This document shows, piece after piece, positions 8,868 to 17,092 of a stretch of 64,000 nt of DNA. The notes under the pieces are model-generated. The model saw nothing but the letters and a program-made list of their open reading frames with translations. It did not search any database and was not told the DNA's origin. The first letter of the stretch is position 1; every line of letters begins with the position of its first letter. The position numbers and the translations under genes were made by a program. The DNA comes from Candidatus Nitricoxidivorans perseverans (GTDB lineage Bacteria > Pseudomonadota > Gammaproteobacteria > Burkholderiales > Rhodocyclaceae), in contig CP107246.1 of assembly GCA_030246985.1 (NCBI GenBank), positions 124,001 to 188,000 on the forward strand, read 5' to 3'.

Positions 8868-9535
8868 GCGCGACGCGCTTTCAGCAGACGGTCGGCGAGG
8901 CCGTAGGAGATGGCGATGGTCGCCAGCGAGATCACCAGCAAGGCGAGCGACATCGCGCCGGCCGCGCCATGATCGAAGGACTGCACGCGGTCGTAGATCG
9001 CGATGGCGATGGTCTGCGTCTCGCCGGGAATGTTGCCGCCGACCATCAGCACCACGCCGAACTCGCCCAGCGTATGCGCGAAGGTCATCACGCCCGCCGA
9101 CAGGATGCCCGGCCAGGCCAGCGGCAGTTCGATGCGCACGAAGCTTTGCCAGGCCGACAGGCCGCAGCACTTCGCCGCTTCGAGCACTTCCGGTTCGATG
9201 GCCTCGAAGGCGCGCTGCATCGGCTGCACGGCGAACGGGATGTTGAAGACCACCGAGGCGACGACCAGCCCGGTGAAACTAAAGGCCAGCGTGTGGCCGG
9301 TGACTGCCTCGAACCACTGGCCGAGCGGCGAATGGCCGCCCATCGCAACCAGCAGGTAATAGCCGATCACCGTTGGCGGCAGCACCAGCGGCAACGCAAG
9401 CAGACCCTCGACCCAGGGACGGGCTGGCGACGACCAGCGCGCCAGCGCCCGCGCGCCGATCAAGGCAAGCGGCACCAGCACCAGCAGCGTGGCCAGCGCC
9501 AGCTTGAGCGAAAGGACGAATGCCGCGCTATCCAT
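8864..9535 (-). CDS. modB: molybdate ABC transporter permease ModB
   Basis: Inner-membrane channel subunit, 223 residues with about five helices. It carries the binding-protein-dependent permease loop that contacts ModC (EAAKCCGLSAWQSFVRIELP). The segment PLVLPPTVIGYYLL is typical of ModB. It starts one base from the end of modA and overlaps modC by 4 nt, so the three genes form one translationally coupled operon. Confidence 0.92.
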   Translation of the reverse strand: MDSAAFVLSLKLALATLLVLVPLALIGARALARWSSPARPWVEGLLALPLVLPPTVIGYYLLVAMGGHSPLGQWFEAVTGHTLAFSFTGLVVASVVFNIPFAVQPMQRAFEAIEPEVLEAAKCCGLSAWQSFVRIELPLAWPGILSAGVMTFAHTLGEFGVVLMVGGNIPGETQTIAIAIYDRVQSFDHGAAGAMSLALLVISLATIAISYGLADRLLKARRA

Positions 9536-10306
9536 TCACTTCCCGTCGGGAAGCACGAAGCCGTAACGGACGAACACCGCACGGGCGGCCGGCTGTTGCA
9601 GGTAGTCGTAGAACGCACGCGCGGTCTCGCCAGCTTTCCTGGTCAGGGCCATGCGCTGCCGCAACGGTTCGGCGGCATGCCACTCGGCCGGGATCAGGGC
9701 GAACGATCCCAACTTGGCGATCTCCGGCGCCTTGAACAGCGACAGCGGCACAATGCCGCCCTGGCTCGATCCGGCGGCGGCAAACTGGGTGGCCTGGCTG
9801 GCGTTTTCGCCGAGCACGAGTTTCGGCTGGATTGAATCCCAAAGACCGGCATGCTGGAGCGCAGCGCGCGCCGCCCGACCGTAGGGCGCATGGTCCGGGT
9901 TGGCGATGGCGAAGCGCTTGAGCCGGCCATCGGCAAGCGCGGCTTTCAGGTCGGCAAGTTGCTCATCGACTTTCAGTGTCGAGCCGTGCGGCGCGAACAG
10001 CACGACGCGCCCGACGGCATAGAGCGCGCCACGATCCGCCGCGATGCCCTTGTCGGCCAGTCGGAAGATGTAGTTCTCGTCGGCGGAGAGGAACAGTTCG
10101 AAGTGCGCACCCTGTTCGATCTGGTGCGTAAAGTTGCCTGAGGAGCCGTAGGACACCTTGAGCTTTTGGCCGGACGCCTTCTCAAAAGCCTGGGCGATTT
10201 CAGCCAACGCAAACTTGAGGTCGGCCGCAGCCGCGATGGGCGGTGCGTCCTGCGCATGCGCAGCGGCAGCCAGTAAACCCAGTACGGCAATCAGCAGTTT
10301 TTTCAT
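9536..10306 (-). CDS. modA: periplasmic molybdate-binding protein ModA
   Basis: A 256-residue solute receptor with a signal peptide (MKKLLIAVLGLLAAAAHA). Family sequences visible: AAADLKFALAEIA near the N-terminus, SYGSSGNFTHQIEQGA (oxyanion contact), FLSADENYIFRLADKG, and the conserved FAIANPDHAPYGRAAR. It captures molybdate or tungstate for ModBC. The ribosome site AAGGAA lies just upstream. A perfect inverted repeat of ModE type is 12 nt before the start, so molybdate-responsive repression is expected. Confidence 0.92.
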   Translation of the reverse strand: MKKLLIAVLGLLAAAAHAQDAPPIAAAADLKFALAEIAQAFEKASGQKLKVSYGSSGNFTHQIEQGAHFELFLSADENYIFRLADKGIAADRGALYAVGRVVLFAPHGSTLKVDEQLADLKAALADGRLKRFAIANPDHAPYGRAARAALQHAGLWDSIQPKLVLGENASQATQFAAAGSSQGGIVPLSLFKAPEIAKLGSFALIPAEWHAAEPLRQRMALTRKAGETARAFYDYLQQPAARAVFVRYGFVLPDGK

Positions 10307-10317
10307 GACTTTCCTTA

Positions 10318-10341
10318 CGCTATGTCATTAAGGACATAGCG
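10318..10341. promoter_or_regulatory. ModE-type operator
   Basis: CGCTATGT, 8 nt, then ACATAGCG: a perfect 8-8-8 inverted repeat immediately upstream of the modA ribosome site. The architecture and half-sites resemble the E. coli modABC operator. A ModE protein is encoded just upstream, at 10389-10748. Confidence 0.8.
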
Positions 10342-10388
10342 AGTCTAGGCGGGTTCGCAACCCAGGTCAATCCGCCTTCGATTTCCGC

Positions 10389-10748
10389 CTATGGTTTCGC
10401 CAGTTGCGTCAGCACCCGCAATTCCTTGCGGGCCGCTTCGTTCAGGCGAGATTCCAGCGCATCGTAGGCCGCGACGAGGGCCGCGCCGCGCGGTGTCAGC
10501 CGCGCGCCACCACCCGAGCGTCCGCCGGCAGCCGTATCCAGCACGGGAGAAGGAAAACCCTTGTTCAGGGTGTCGATCAGCAGCCAGGCGCGCTTGTAGG
10601 GAACGCCCAGTTCGCGGGCCGCCGCGCTGATCGAGCCGCATTCGCCGATCTTGCGCAGCAGGTCGATCTTGCCGGGGCCGAGCGACAGCTCGCCGCCCAG
10701 ATAAAGGCGGGGGCGCACCAGCGGACGAATCGTTTTGGTGGTGGTCAT
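10389..10748 (-). CDS. modE: ModE-type regulator lacking the molybdate-binding domains
   Basis: A 119-residue DNA-binding protein with the winged-helix N-domain of ModE (GKIDLLRKIGECGSISAAAR, PYKRAWLLIDTLN, RSGGGARLTPRG). Full-length ModE adds a C-terminal tandem Mop region of about 140 residues that binds molybdate. That region is absent here, and no extra frame follows before modA. It presumably binds the operator at 10318-10341. How it senses molybdate is unclear. Same strand as modABC, 82 nt upstream of modA. Confidence 0.85.
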   Translation of the reverse strand: MTTTKTIRPLVRPRLYLGGELSLGPGKIDLLRKIGECGSISAAARELGVPYKRAWLLIDTLNKGFPSPVLDTAAGGRSGGGARLTPRGAALVAAYDALESRLNEAARKELRVLTQLAKP

Positions 10749-10765
10749 GCGCCGATTATCTCCAA

Positions 10766-10786
10766 AAGTCGGCGCTGGCGGGACGG
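10766..10786 (+). repeat. short intergenic repeat, copy 2
   Basis: Identical to the 21-mer at 7761-7781 and in the same orientation. It lies between the stop of the Nudix gene and the start of modE, so copies 1 and 2 bracket the mod cluster. Confidence 0.7.
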
Positions 10787-10787
10787 C

Positions 10788-11351
10788 TCAGAAACGGGCA
10801 GCCAGCCAGCGCAGGGCCAGACCGGCCCAGAGTGAGAGCGTATGTGACTCCAGCAATCGCAATGCTTCGATACGCTCCAGCGTCACCGGTCGAATATCCT
10901 CACCCTCATCCGCCACGCCATGCGTTCCGGCGATCCGGGTCGAATCGACCTGCGCGCAAAACAGATGCACGCGCTCGCTCGTGATATGCGGTGCCGTGTA
11001 ATGGCAACCGATCGGGTGCAGGTCATGGCAATCGACGCCGGCTTCCTCGAGGATTTCGCGGATGATCGTTTCTTCCGGCGTGTGCCCGGACACGATGCGG
11101 CCGGCGACGATGTCGACCAGCCAAGGTGACTGGCCGGCCGCGTAGGGGCCGGGGCGAAACTGTTCGACCAGCACCACCCGGCCGCGTGCATCGTCCACCA
11201 GCAAGGCGGCGCCGACATCGCTGCGCTCGACCACTTCGCGCACCAGGGGCGGGGTCATTCCGCCGTCGTAACGTTCATGTGCCAGCTTCAGTCGTCGCAG
11301 GCGGTAAAACCCGGCATAGGCGGTTTGCTCGTCAAGGAGATCGATCTTCAT
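10788..11351 (-). CDS. Nudix hydrolase, ADP-ribose pyrophosphatase-like
   Basis: A 187-residue protein related to NudF-type ADP-ribose diphosphatases. The Nudix box is GRIVSGHTPEETIIREILEEAG: the REXXEEXG core is intact, but the first conserved Glu of the consensus (six residues after the Gly) is His. Upstream strand motifs such as VVLVEQFRPGPY fit the NudF dimer fold. The start at 11351 was preferred to 11393 because AGGAAG lies about 7 nt before it. The gene reads toward modE but is separated from it by repeat copy 2. Confidence 0.8.
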   Translation of the reverse strand: MKIDLLDEQTAYAGFYRLRRLKLAHERYDGGMTPPLVREVVERSDVGAALLVDDARGRVVLVEQFRPGPYAAGQSPWLVDIVAGRIVSGHTPEETIIREILEEAGVDCHDLHPIGCHYTAPHITSERVHLFCAQVDSTRIAGTHGVADEGEDIRPVTLERIEALRLLESHTLSLWAGLALRWLAARF

Positions 11352-11790
11352 GGCGCACTTCCTGGGTAACGACGGCGATTGGGTGACAAACACGCCATCT
11401 GCTTGATGTCATCTTAGCGTCATTCCACCGTCACATTGGGCCGATATGCCCCAAACAGAACCAGCCCGTGGTGAGGATCAAGTCAATGTGTCCGAGCGGG
11501 ATGGTATCCCGCTCGAATACGCACCTTCTCCGCCGCGTTGGTCTGAAGGTCCGTTGACCGCAGAACACCGGCCCGACATCCTGGCCACCCCCAATGGCCG
11601 CTCAGGCCGATTTGAGTGAATTGGGCTAACGGCAGGTTTCGAGCTTCAAAATGCGATCCTATACTTGGGGTCCAAATGATCGATAACTGCTTTATGCGTG
11701 CACTCCATTCACAGCACGAAGATCAAAACAGATCGATTATTGATGCTTTTCACCCCCGGTTTGGCATGTCGCGATTGGTTCAATTGCAAC
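11352..11790. other. intergenic region with a perfect inverted repeat and a diverged 45-nt repeat
   Basis: No convincing gene. CGAGCGGGAT at 11493-11502 and ATCCCGCTCG at 11506-11515 form a perfect 10-bp hairpin without a T-tract. Positions 11596-11640 share conserved blocks with identical spacing with 43276-43320 (see that entry). Confidence 0.5.
11596..11640 (+). repeat. diverged 45-nt repeat, left copy
   Basis: Blocks GGCCG, AGGCCGATT, TTGGG and CGGCAGGTTTC occur with the same gaps (3, 8 and 4 nt) at 43276-43320. Both copies precede small helix-turn-helix genes. A weaker copy is at 34747-34790, before czcI. Confidence 0.6.
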
Positions 11791-12126
11791 ATGTCACCAC
11801 TGCTACTTGATCTTGAATCTGCTGCTGATGCGATCGGTATTGCGCGCGGCACATTACGCCGCTGGGCTTACGGGGCGCGTCCAGCACCGGCAGGATTTCC
11901 TCTGCCTGTCCGGCTTGGTCGCCTATTACGCTATCGCGTAGCTGATCTGGAGGCTTGGGTATCATCTCTAGCACCACAGGTTGGTGCTAGTTGTCGAGCG
12001 GCTTCGCGTGACCAGTATCAGCTCGGCCACGACAACCAGGAGCGTGAAGCGAACTCGCCGAATAGCTTACATGCCACTCGTCGCCCTCGCGGAAGGCCCA
12101 AGAAGCTCGCGGCGATCAATCCGTGA
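11791..12126 (+). CDS. AlpA/excisionase-like helix-turn-helix protein
   Basis: A 111-residue protein whose first 65 residues fit an AlpA/MerR-type helix-turn-helix domain (AADAIGIARGTLRRWAYG and RLGRLLRYRVADLEAWVSS). Such proteins act as regulators or recombination directionality factors in mobile elements. The C-terminus is polar and ends RRPRGRPKKL, an AT-hook-like basic stretch. The start at 11791 is chosen because the domain begins there. No strong ribosome site is visible and an in-frame start at 11698 remains possible. Confidence 0.65.
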   Translation: MSPLLLDLESAADAIGIARGTLRRWAYGARPAPAGFPLPVRLGRLLRYRVADLEAWVSSLAPQVGASCRAASRDQYQLGHDNQEREANSPNSLHATRRPRGRPKKLAAINP

Positions 12127-12917
12127 CATCTCTGCGACCTTGGTCGCAACCAATGTGGTGGTGTCCAATCTTTTAATCCAGACCGGATTCACTGAGAAAT
12201 CGCGATTCAAGGCCTTCCTCCATGGCGCTACTCAGGACAAGTCTATTCCTGGCCCGCGTCATGCCCACATAGAGCAGTCTTCGCTCATCTTCCTCCGTCG
12301 AATCGGTGTGGGGTAAGTTTCCATCTTCGCATCCCATAATCCAGACGTTATCGAACTCCAGCCCTTTCGAGGCATGTAGGGTCATGATCTGGATCGTTGG
12401 TTGCTGGCGGGCTTGATTGTTTCTCCCCAGAGCAGCGAGTCGCTGAGCCAGTGTGCCCGGCATTCTGGCCAAGACCGCTTCGAGCTTGTAAAGCATATTG
12501 AGCTGGTTCGGCTTGCAGTAATCGGCCAGAAATCCGGCGATACCATGCACAACCAAGGCAGATCGACCTTTTGCGACCTGATCACACCACGAGGCAAGCC
12601 CCATTCTCAATCGCACTACGGTCTTCCTTGAGTCATCATCTTTCACCTGATCGATTGCAGCATCCAATCGACCAGCGCATCCCCCCGATGTTCTTCGCGA
12701 GTGATTGTTCACCCACTCGGCATGAATTCCGCAGAAGGACAGCGCATTGGCGATACCTGTCCATGAGTCATCGACGGCGCTTCGCAGGAGCCCAGCGAAA
12801 ACGCTACCAATCGAGTGTTCCCAGATACTTTTGCCGCCCGTGCGCCGATAGGGAATGCCCATGTCGGTCAGGGCAACTTCGGAGGCATCGAGGATCAGGT
12901 TGGTACGCGAAAGAATT

Positions 12918-14313
12918 GGCTCTTCCGGTAAATCCTACGGAGAAATGAGATGACCGACATCCCTGAGATGGTGTATCCACACGGGTTTTCCAGGACTCGG
13001 GTAGGTACGACATTATGGGAGCGGTCATCCCGGCGAAGATTTTGGGGCTTGAGGGGCAAGTGATCAAGGACGTTGTGTTCAACGAAGAGCGTGGGCGAGT
13101 GCGCGTCATCTGCGCCCGTGACCGCCGGCGCCGGCCGGTGGATCACTGGACGAAGCGGCGTGGCGCAGTGAATCGCCTGCTGCGGCGAACGGTGCGAGAC
13201 GTTCCGATCGGCGGCTGGCCCTGTGAAATCGAGATCGAGTACGCCGAGACTTATGTCTGTCATGGTCATGCGCGCGTAGAGGCCTTGTCCTTCGTAGCCC
13301 CCAAGACACGCGTCACGCGGCGCTATGCCCGCCTGATTGCCGGCATGGCCCGGCACATGCCGCTCTCGGCGGTGGCACGCCATACGGGGTTGTCCTGGGA
13401 CGCGGTGAAGGCGATCGAGTGCGCCCACCTGGCTGAGACACTCTCGATGCCGCGCCCGCAGACGCTGGCAGGGATTCGTTACCTGGGCGTCGATGAGGTG
13501 GCGCGCGCCAAAGGCCAGAGCTACTTCACCCTGGTCTATGACCTGTCGCCGGGAAGGCACTACGGGCGCATCCTGTGGATCAAGGAAGGGCGCGAAGCGG
13601 CCGTGCTGCTGGAGTTCCTCGATGCCCTCACACAGGAATGCGCCGCCGGCATCGCGGCCATAGCGCTGGATATGGGGCCAGCCTACATCGCTGCCGTGCG
13701 TGCGTCGCTGCCGAACGTCGCCATCGTCTTCGACCGCTTCCACGTCATGCAGATGTTCAACAAGGTGATCCGCGATTGCCGCCGTGCCGAGTTCAAGGCG
13801 GCCAAGACGCTGGGAGACCTGACTGGTCAGCAAACCATCAAGGGCAGCCTGTGGCTGCTGTTGTCGAATCGTACGACCCTCAAGGAAACCGACCAAGAGC
13901 GACTCAATCAGCTGCTCGCACAGAACCAGCCGCTGGCCACGCTGTATGCCCTCAAGGAACAGTTGCAGCGTTTGTGGCAGCCCGGCTCCGCAGTTGCCGA
14001 CATGGCGACGCGTCTCGACGACTGGTGCGGTATGGCACGTGCCGCAAAGATCGCCGGCCTGGCAAAGTTCGTGAAGACATTGCAGTCCCACCGCACCGGC
14101 ATCTGCGCGTATGCCGATCATCCGATCACCACCTCGCGCCTGGAAGCCGGCAACGTCTCCATCGCCCTCCTGCGCCGCAGAGCCCGTGGCTTCCGCGACA
14201 TGACGTATTTCAAACTCAAAATCTTCCAGCTCAACACCGAGGACACCCCATCGTTCCTCTATCAACGAATCCCTTCAGCATGCTCGACTACCGTAGGAAA
14301 CCCGTGAACAGCC
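12918..14313. mobile_element. ISL3-family insertion sequence, 1396 bp
   Basis: The left end GGCTCTTCCGGTAAATCC and the right end (read inward) GGCTGTTCACGGGTTTCC are imperfect inverted repeats; both continue with TACGG. The element is flanked by the 8-bp direct repeat AAAGAATT (12910-12917 and 14314-14321), the target duplication size expected for ISL3. One full-length transposase frame is present, so the copy may be active. Confidence 0.93.
13015..14307 (+). CDS. ISL3-family transposase
   Basis: DDE transposase of 430 residues, a normal length for ISL3. A helix-turn-helix region is at about residues 100-145 (MPLSAVARHTGLSWDAVKAI). The catalytic core has LGVDEVARAKGQSYFTLVYD (first Asp), ALDMGPAYIAAV (second Asp) and FDRFHVMQMFNKVIRDCRR. 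The distal Glu region includes TTSRLEAGNVSIALL (short of the usual NG-E motif but at the expected place). The C-terminal end reads into the right inverted repeat. Confidence 0.93.
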   Translation: MGAVIPAKILGLEGQVIKDVVFNEERGRVRVICARDRRRRPVDHWTKRRGAVNRLLRRTVRDVPIGGWPCEIEIEYAETYVCHGHARVEALSFVAPKTRVTRRYARLIAGMARHMPLSAVARHTGLSWDAVKAIECAHLAETLSMPRPQTLAGIRYLGVDEVARAKGQSYFTLVYDLSPGRHYGRILWIKEGREAAVLLEFLDALTQECAAGIAAIALDMGPAYIAAVRASLPNVAIVFDRFHVMQMFNKVIRDCRRAEFKAAKTLGDLTGQQTIKGSLWLLLSNRTTLKETDQERLNQLLAQNQPLATLYALKEQLQRLWQPGSAVADMATRLDDWCGMARAAKIAGLAKFVKTLQSHRTGICAYADHPITTSRLEAGNVSIALLRRRARGFRDMTYFKLKIFQLNTEDTPSFLYQRIPSACSTTVGNP

Positions 14314-15287
14314 AAAGAATTGCCCACTCCTGTTTGTCACCGCCATTTATGATTGTGTTGCCGATCTGATCGACCTCAGCCCATCGATCTGGCAAGCGCA
14401 GTACATTTATTTCTCCAGAGACCTCCTTGTGTGCGGAAATCTTCTTGGGCGCCCGATTCTTGTTGTGCTCGATGAGTTTCGCCGCATGGGTCAGGATGTT
14501 GGGAGCGCAGCGGTAATTAATCGGCAAGGTAGTCTCAGTAGCTGATAGGGCAAAGGTCACTTCCTGGAGTCCTTCGTAGCCGAGGGCATGGCGGAAGGCG
14601 TAAAGGCTTTGATCGTCATCCCCGACCAAGGTCACTTCGATACCGGAGCGGCCGTGAAGAAGGATCCACTCCATCTGTACCTCATCCATATCCTGCGCCT
14701 CATCGACGAGAAGCCAGCGAATTGGCAGAGGGGACATTTCGCCACTGGTCATTTTGCTGACCGTGGTCAGTAGCAGATCGGAAAAATCCATGGATCCTTC
14801 GGATTCCATCAGATCCTGGTACCCGAGAAAAACCGATTCAAGTGCCGGATCAGAAAACACAGGGAGCGCCAGACGGGACTTAACTCGGTCGATTCCCTGA
14901 ATAACATTCTCGAAGGACAGACTTGGAGCATGCTGTTTCCAGCATCGTCGTAGCACGGCAAGCCGTTCACCTTCTGCGAGCAGCCTCGGTGGCTTCCCTT
15001 TACTGAAGCGCTTGATCTGAGCAAGCGCCAGCGAGTGAAATGTCCCGTCAGCGAGCCGTCTTGCGTGGTCAGGCCCACAGGCTAGAAGAATTCGGGATCG
15101 AAGCTCATCCGCAGCATCCCGAGTGAAAGTCACTGCGCACAATCGACCTTTCTCGTTGTTGGCCAGAAGGTGAGCAGCCCGCGCCGAAAGAACCCGGGTT
15201 TTGCCGGAACCGGGACATGCCAGGATCGTGCAGTGCCCGCTAGCCGTTACGGCACGCTCCTGGTACAGATTGAGATTCACTCAACCC

Positions 15288-15938
15288 CTATGCGACTACT
15301 TGTTCAGGGACTGAAGCGGCAGTTTCGTGAGTGATTGAAACCACCTCTGCCTTGTCCTTGCCTTGAGACTCCTTTCTTCGAGCGGCCGTCATTGCACGAC
15401 CTGAGATTGAACGAATGGTGCCAGCCAATCGAAGGATGCGGCGCTTCCAGTCATAGATGCTGCGGGAGTAGATGCCATCGGGGATAACGCCGGATAGCCA
15501 GAGGGTATCGAGCTTGGCCACCAAGGAATCGAATTCACGGATCAGGCCGATATAGCGCACAGCTCTTGGCGAGGTTATCTTCGCCTCGACCTCTTTCGGG
15601 TGCGAGTAATCGATCCCGGAAAACTCAATCCCATTGGATTCGGCAAGCTTGTCCAGGCGAGCAACCTCACCACGAATTTCTTCAAACATTGCACTCAGTC
15701 GCTCATCGACAATCCCCTCGACATCCCGCGCCTGATCGTCGGTACCGATAATTCTCAGAACGACTGACAGGGAGAAGATTGCCGTTGTACAGAGATCGAA
15801 ACCACGATCAAAAACCTGCTGGGCATGAAAGGAATGCAGGCGGACCTTCTGGGTGAAATAGGGATGACTTTTTGAACGATCTGATGCGGTGGGAACTTCC
15901 TTCTGTACTGCGGTTGTTGCTACCTCCTTGGCTGCCAT
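15288..15938 (-). CDS. DUF1845/TIGR03761-type integrating-element protein
   Basis: A 216-residue protein. The segment ITSPRAVRYIGLIREFDSLV and the following LDTLWLSGVI match my memory of the conserved block of the DUF1845 (PFL_4669) family of PFGI-1-type integrative elements; some relatives are called transcriptional activators. No catalytic motif is seen. It is the first gene of a minus-strand pair with the helicase gene, and its promoter would lie in the divergent region 15939-16033. Confidence 0.6.
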   Translation of the reverse strand: MAAKEVATTAVQKEVPTASDRSKSHPYFTQKVRLHSFHAQQVFDRGFDLCTTAIFSLSVVLRIIGTDDQARDVEGIVDERLSAMFEEIRGEVARLDKLAESNGIEFSGIDYSHPKEVEAKITSPRAVRYIGLIREFDSLVAKLDTLWLSGVIPDGIYSRSIYDWKRRILRLAGTIRSISGRAMTAARRKESQGKDKAEVVSITHETAASVPEQVVA

Positions 15939-16033
15939 TTTGGGTTTCTCCCGATGAGTTAAACCGCATCATCATAAAAAATGGAACGCCCAAAACTGAA
16001 CCGAAAAGCACACCAAAACGCACTGTTTAGACA

Positions 16034-16061
16034 TTGCTATTGCTAAAACGGTCGTTACAAT
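16034..16061 (+). promoter_or_regulatory. candidate sigma-70 promoter of the leading-region transcript
   Basis: TTGCTA at 16034-16039 and TACAAT at 16056-16061 are separated by 16 nt. Transcription from it would begin near 16068, ahead of the first pseudoknot, which would then be part of the RNA leader. Confidence 0.45.
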
Positions 16062-16098
16062 GAAGCCATTCATTCGAGGTGCGTAATGCCTTCGATGC

Positions 16099-16130
16099 TT
16101 CGGTAGCTGGCCGAAAAAAACAAACAGCAT
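16099..16130 (+). promoter_or_regulatory. pseudoknot element, copy 1
   Basis: Stem TTCGG/CCGAA (16099-16103, 16111-16115) encloses the loop TAGCTGG. After an A-rich linker, CAGC at 16125-16128 can pair with GCTG in the loop, giving an H-type pseudoknot. Confidence 0.7.
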
Positions 16131-16148
16131 TCATCCGACGATCGCGTC

Positions 16149-16280
16149 ATGCGCGACGACGAACAAAAGGGGGCCGAAGCGCCCATCCCCGTACCGCAGG
16201 GCAATGCGGCTGGGCTTGGGTGCAGCTGTAAGACCTTGCATGCGCGTTGTTTGCGCGTGTCGAGGCAGCGTACCCCGTGA
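16149..16280 (+). CDS. possible 43-residue protein
   Basis: A short open frame between the first pseudoknot and the first structured leader. The product is polar, with a Cys cluster (GCSCKTLHARCL). There is no ribosome site of note and no family resemblance. It may be chance; it is listed because it fills a 230-nt stretch otherwise without assignment. Confidence 0.25.
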   Translation: MRDDEQKGAEAPIPVPQGNAAGLGCSCKTLHARCLRVSRQRTP

Positions 16281-16373
16281 ACCTGCGTCAAAGGACTTCA
16301 ACCATCGAGATCGGCGCTCCAGAAGAGCATTGATCTCCCGCCTGCGAATGCAGGACGGTTTTTCAACCCTGCG

Positions 16374-16431
16374 GGGGCTATCACGCCCCGACAAGGGACG
16401 TGGTGCCTCCGTTTTTCATTCTGGAGGCATC
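16374..16431 (+). promoter_or_regulatory. structured leader 1 (ribosome-site sequestering)
   Basis: Hairpin GGGGC/GCCCC with loop TATCAC, then GGTGCCTCC (16402-16410) complementary to GGAGGCATC (16423-16431). The second strand is the Shine-Dalgarno sequence up to the ATG at 16432. Confidence 0.7.
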
Positions 16432-16788
16432 ATGGAAAAAGTTCTTCTTGTCATGGCACTGCTGGGTTCTGTGTATCTGGCACTGCGCGGTTTGGTCAAG
16501 GTCGGAAGGTTGCTGATGGCGTTGTTGATGCCGAAGGCAATTCCCGTCCTCCCCAGCGCAGTACGGAAGCTGGACACCACGGGGATGGCCGTGCCCAACG
16601 ACGAAGTTGAAGATTGGTCGAAGTACGAAGTTCCGGCGTTCATCCGGCGCGGCATTCCCATGCCCGTGCTGGAGCCGGCAAACGCAAAACCCACAAAACC
16701 CCGCAAGCGCAGGAGTAAGGCAAAGTCGGACGGCAAACCCGTCACGGACGTTACGCCCGAGTCTCCTTCCTTCGAGTTTGTGGCTTAA
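16432..16788 (+). CDS. small membrane-anchored basic protein
   Basis: A 118-residue protein. Residues 3-34 are hydrophobic (VLLVMALLGSVYLALRGLV and a second patch), probably one or two membrane helices. The remainder is soluble and ends in a Lys/Arg/Pro-rich tail (KPTKPRKRRSKAKSDGK). No family is recognised. The start at 16432 follows GGAGG within leader 1; the longer frame upstream covers non-coding leader. It is the first gene of the leading-region array. Confidence 0.65.
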   Translation: MEKVLLVMALLGSVYLALRGLVKVGRLLMALLMPKAIPVLPSAVRKLDTTGMAVPNDEVEDWSKYEVPAFIRRGIPMPVLEPANAKPTKPRKRRSKAKSDGKPVTDVTPESPSFEFVA

Positions 16789-16804
16789 ACAGTTTTTCAA
16801 CCCC

Positions 16805-16866
16805 GCGGGGGCTATCACGCCCCCGCAAGGGGCGTGGTGCCTCCGCATTTTCTATCTGGAGGCATC
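16805..16866 (+). promoter_or_regulatory. structured leader 2
   Basis: Perfect hairpin GCGGGGGC/GCCCCCGC (16805-16812, 16819-16826) with loop TATCAC. GGTGCCTCC (16836-16844) then pairs with GGAGGCATC (16858-16866), right up to the ATG at 16867. Confidence 0.75.
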
Positions 16867-16944
16867 ATGTCGCTCGTCATCATCGCTTGCTGTATCACTG
16901 GTTGGATCATCAGCCGTCCCGTTGTCCGGGTGCTGGGCATCTAA
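16867..16944 (+). CDS. 25-residue single-helix membrane microprotein
   Basis: Very short frame with a full leader and GGAGG site. The product is almost entirely one membrane helix followed by SRPVVRVLGI. It is clearly related to the 27-residue product at 17093-17176: both read I-I-(x)-C-x-I-(S/T)-G-(F/W)-I-I-S-R-P-(I/V)-V-(K/R). Two neighbouring paralogues with the same conserved end argue that they are real genes. Function unknown; a regulator of a membrane complex is one possibility. Confidence 0.65.
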   Translation: MSLVIIACCITGWIISRPVVRVLGI

Positions 16945-16974
16945 CCGGCAGCAGCATTAATCGCCTGTGGGAAT

Positions 16975-17022
16975 CCCCGCAGGCCTAATCGCTTTCGAGA
17001 GAGAGCCATTAGGCCTGCGGGG
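16975..17022 (+). promoter_or_regulatory. type-B leader with perfect 15-bp inverted repeat
   Basis: CCCCGCAGGCCTAAT (16975-16989) and ATTAGGCCTGCGGGG (17008-17022) form a perfect 15-bp stem with an 18-nt loop, upstream of the second microprotein gene. No T-tract follows, so it is unlikely to be a terminator. Confidence 0.7.
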
Positions 17023-17092
17023 TTGCTACGGGCGCGAATCAAGCCTGGCAATTCCTGTGGGGTTTTCAATCAACCCGACCAGGAGCCTAGCC

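Larger units (their letters stand above)
12173..15280 (-). pseudogene. UvrD/Rep-type helicase gene split by an ISL3 element
   Basis: The N-terminal part (15280 to about 14314) has Walker A ACPGSGKTRVLSARA, motif Ia AVTFTRDAADE, motif II LLVDEAQDMDEVQ and motif III LVGDDDQSLYAFR. The C-terminal part (about 12917 to 12173) has IMTLHASKGLEFDNVW and LLYVGMTRARNRLVL. Without the insertion they join as an intact SF1A helicase of roughly 565 residues, shorter than UvrD. The break lies after the QEWAIL segment, just before motif IV. The gene starts 7 nt after the DUF1845 gene. Loss of function is likely, since the truncated N-part runs into IS sequence. Confidence 0.88.

Noticed and set aside
8868-9170. 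N-terminal extension of the modC frame
   Set aside because: This part overlaps modB in another frame, has no ModC similarity, and the ATG at 8867 is in a standard overlap with the modB stop.
8969-9835. Long plus-strand frame opposite modB and modA
   Set aside because: Its product is a composition-biased shadow; the minus-strand frames have clear ModA and ModB motifs.
11352-11790. tRNA gene or attachment site near the left end of the element
   Set aside because: No cloverleaf could be drawn and no matching short direct repeat was identified with a right end in this window.
12895-14265. 456-residue minus-strand frame opposite the ISL3 transposase
   Set aside because: GC-rich antisense shadow of a clear transposase gene.
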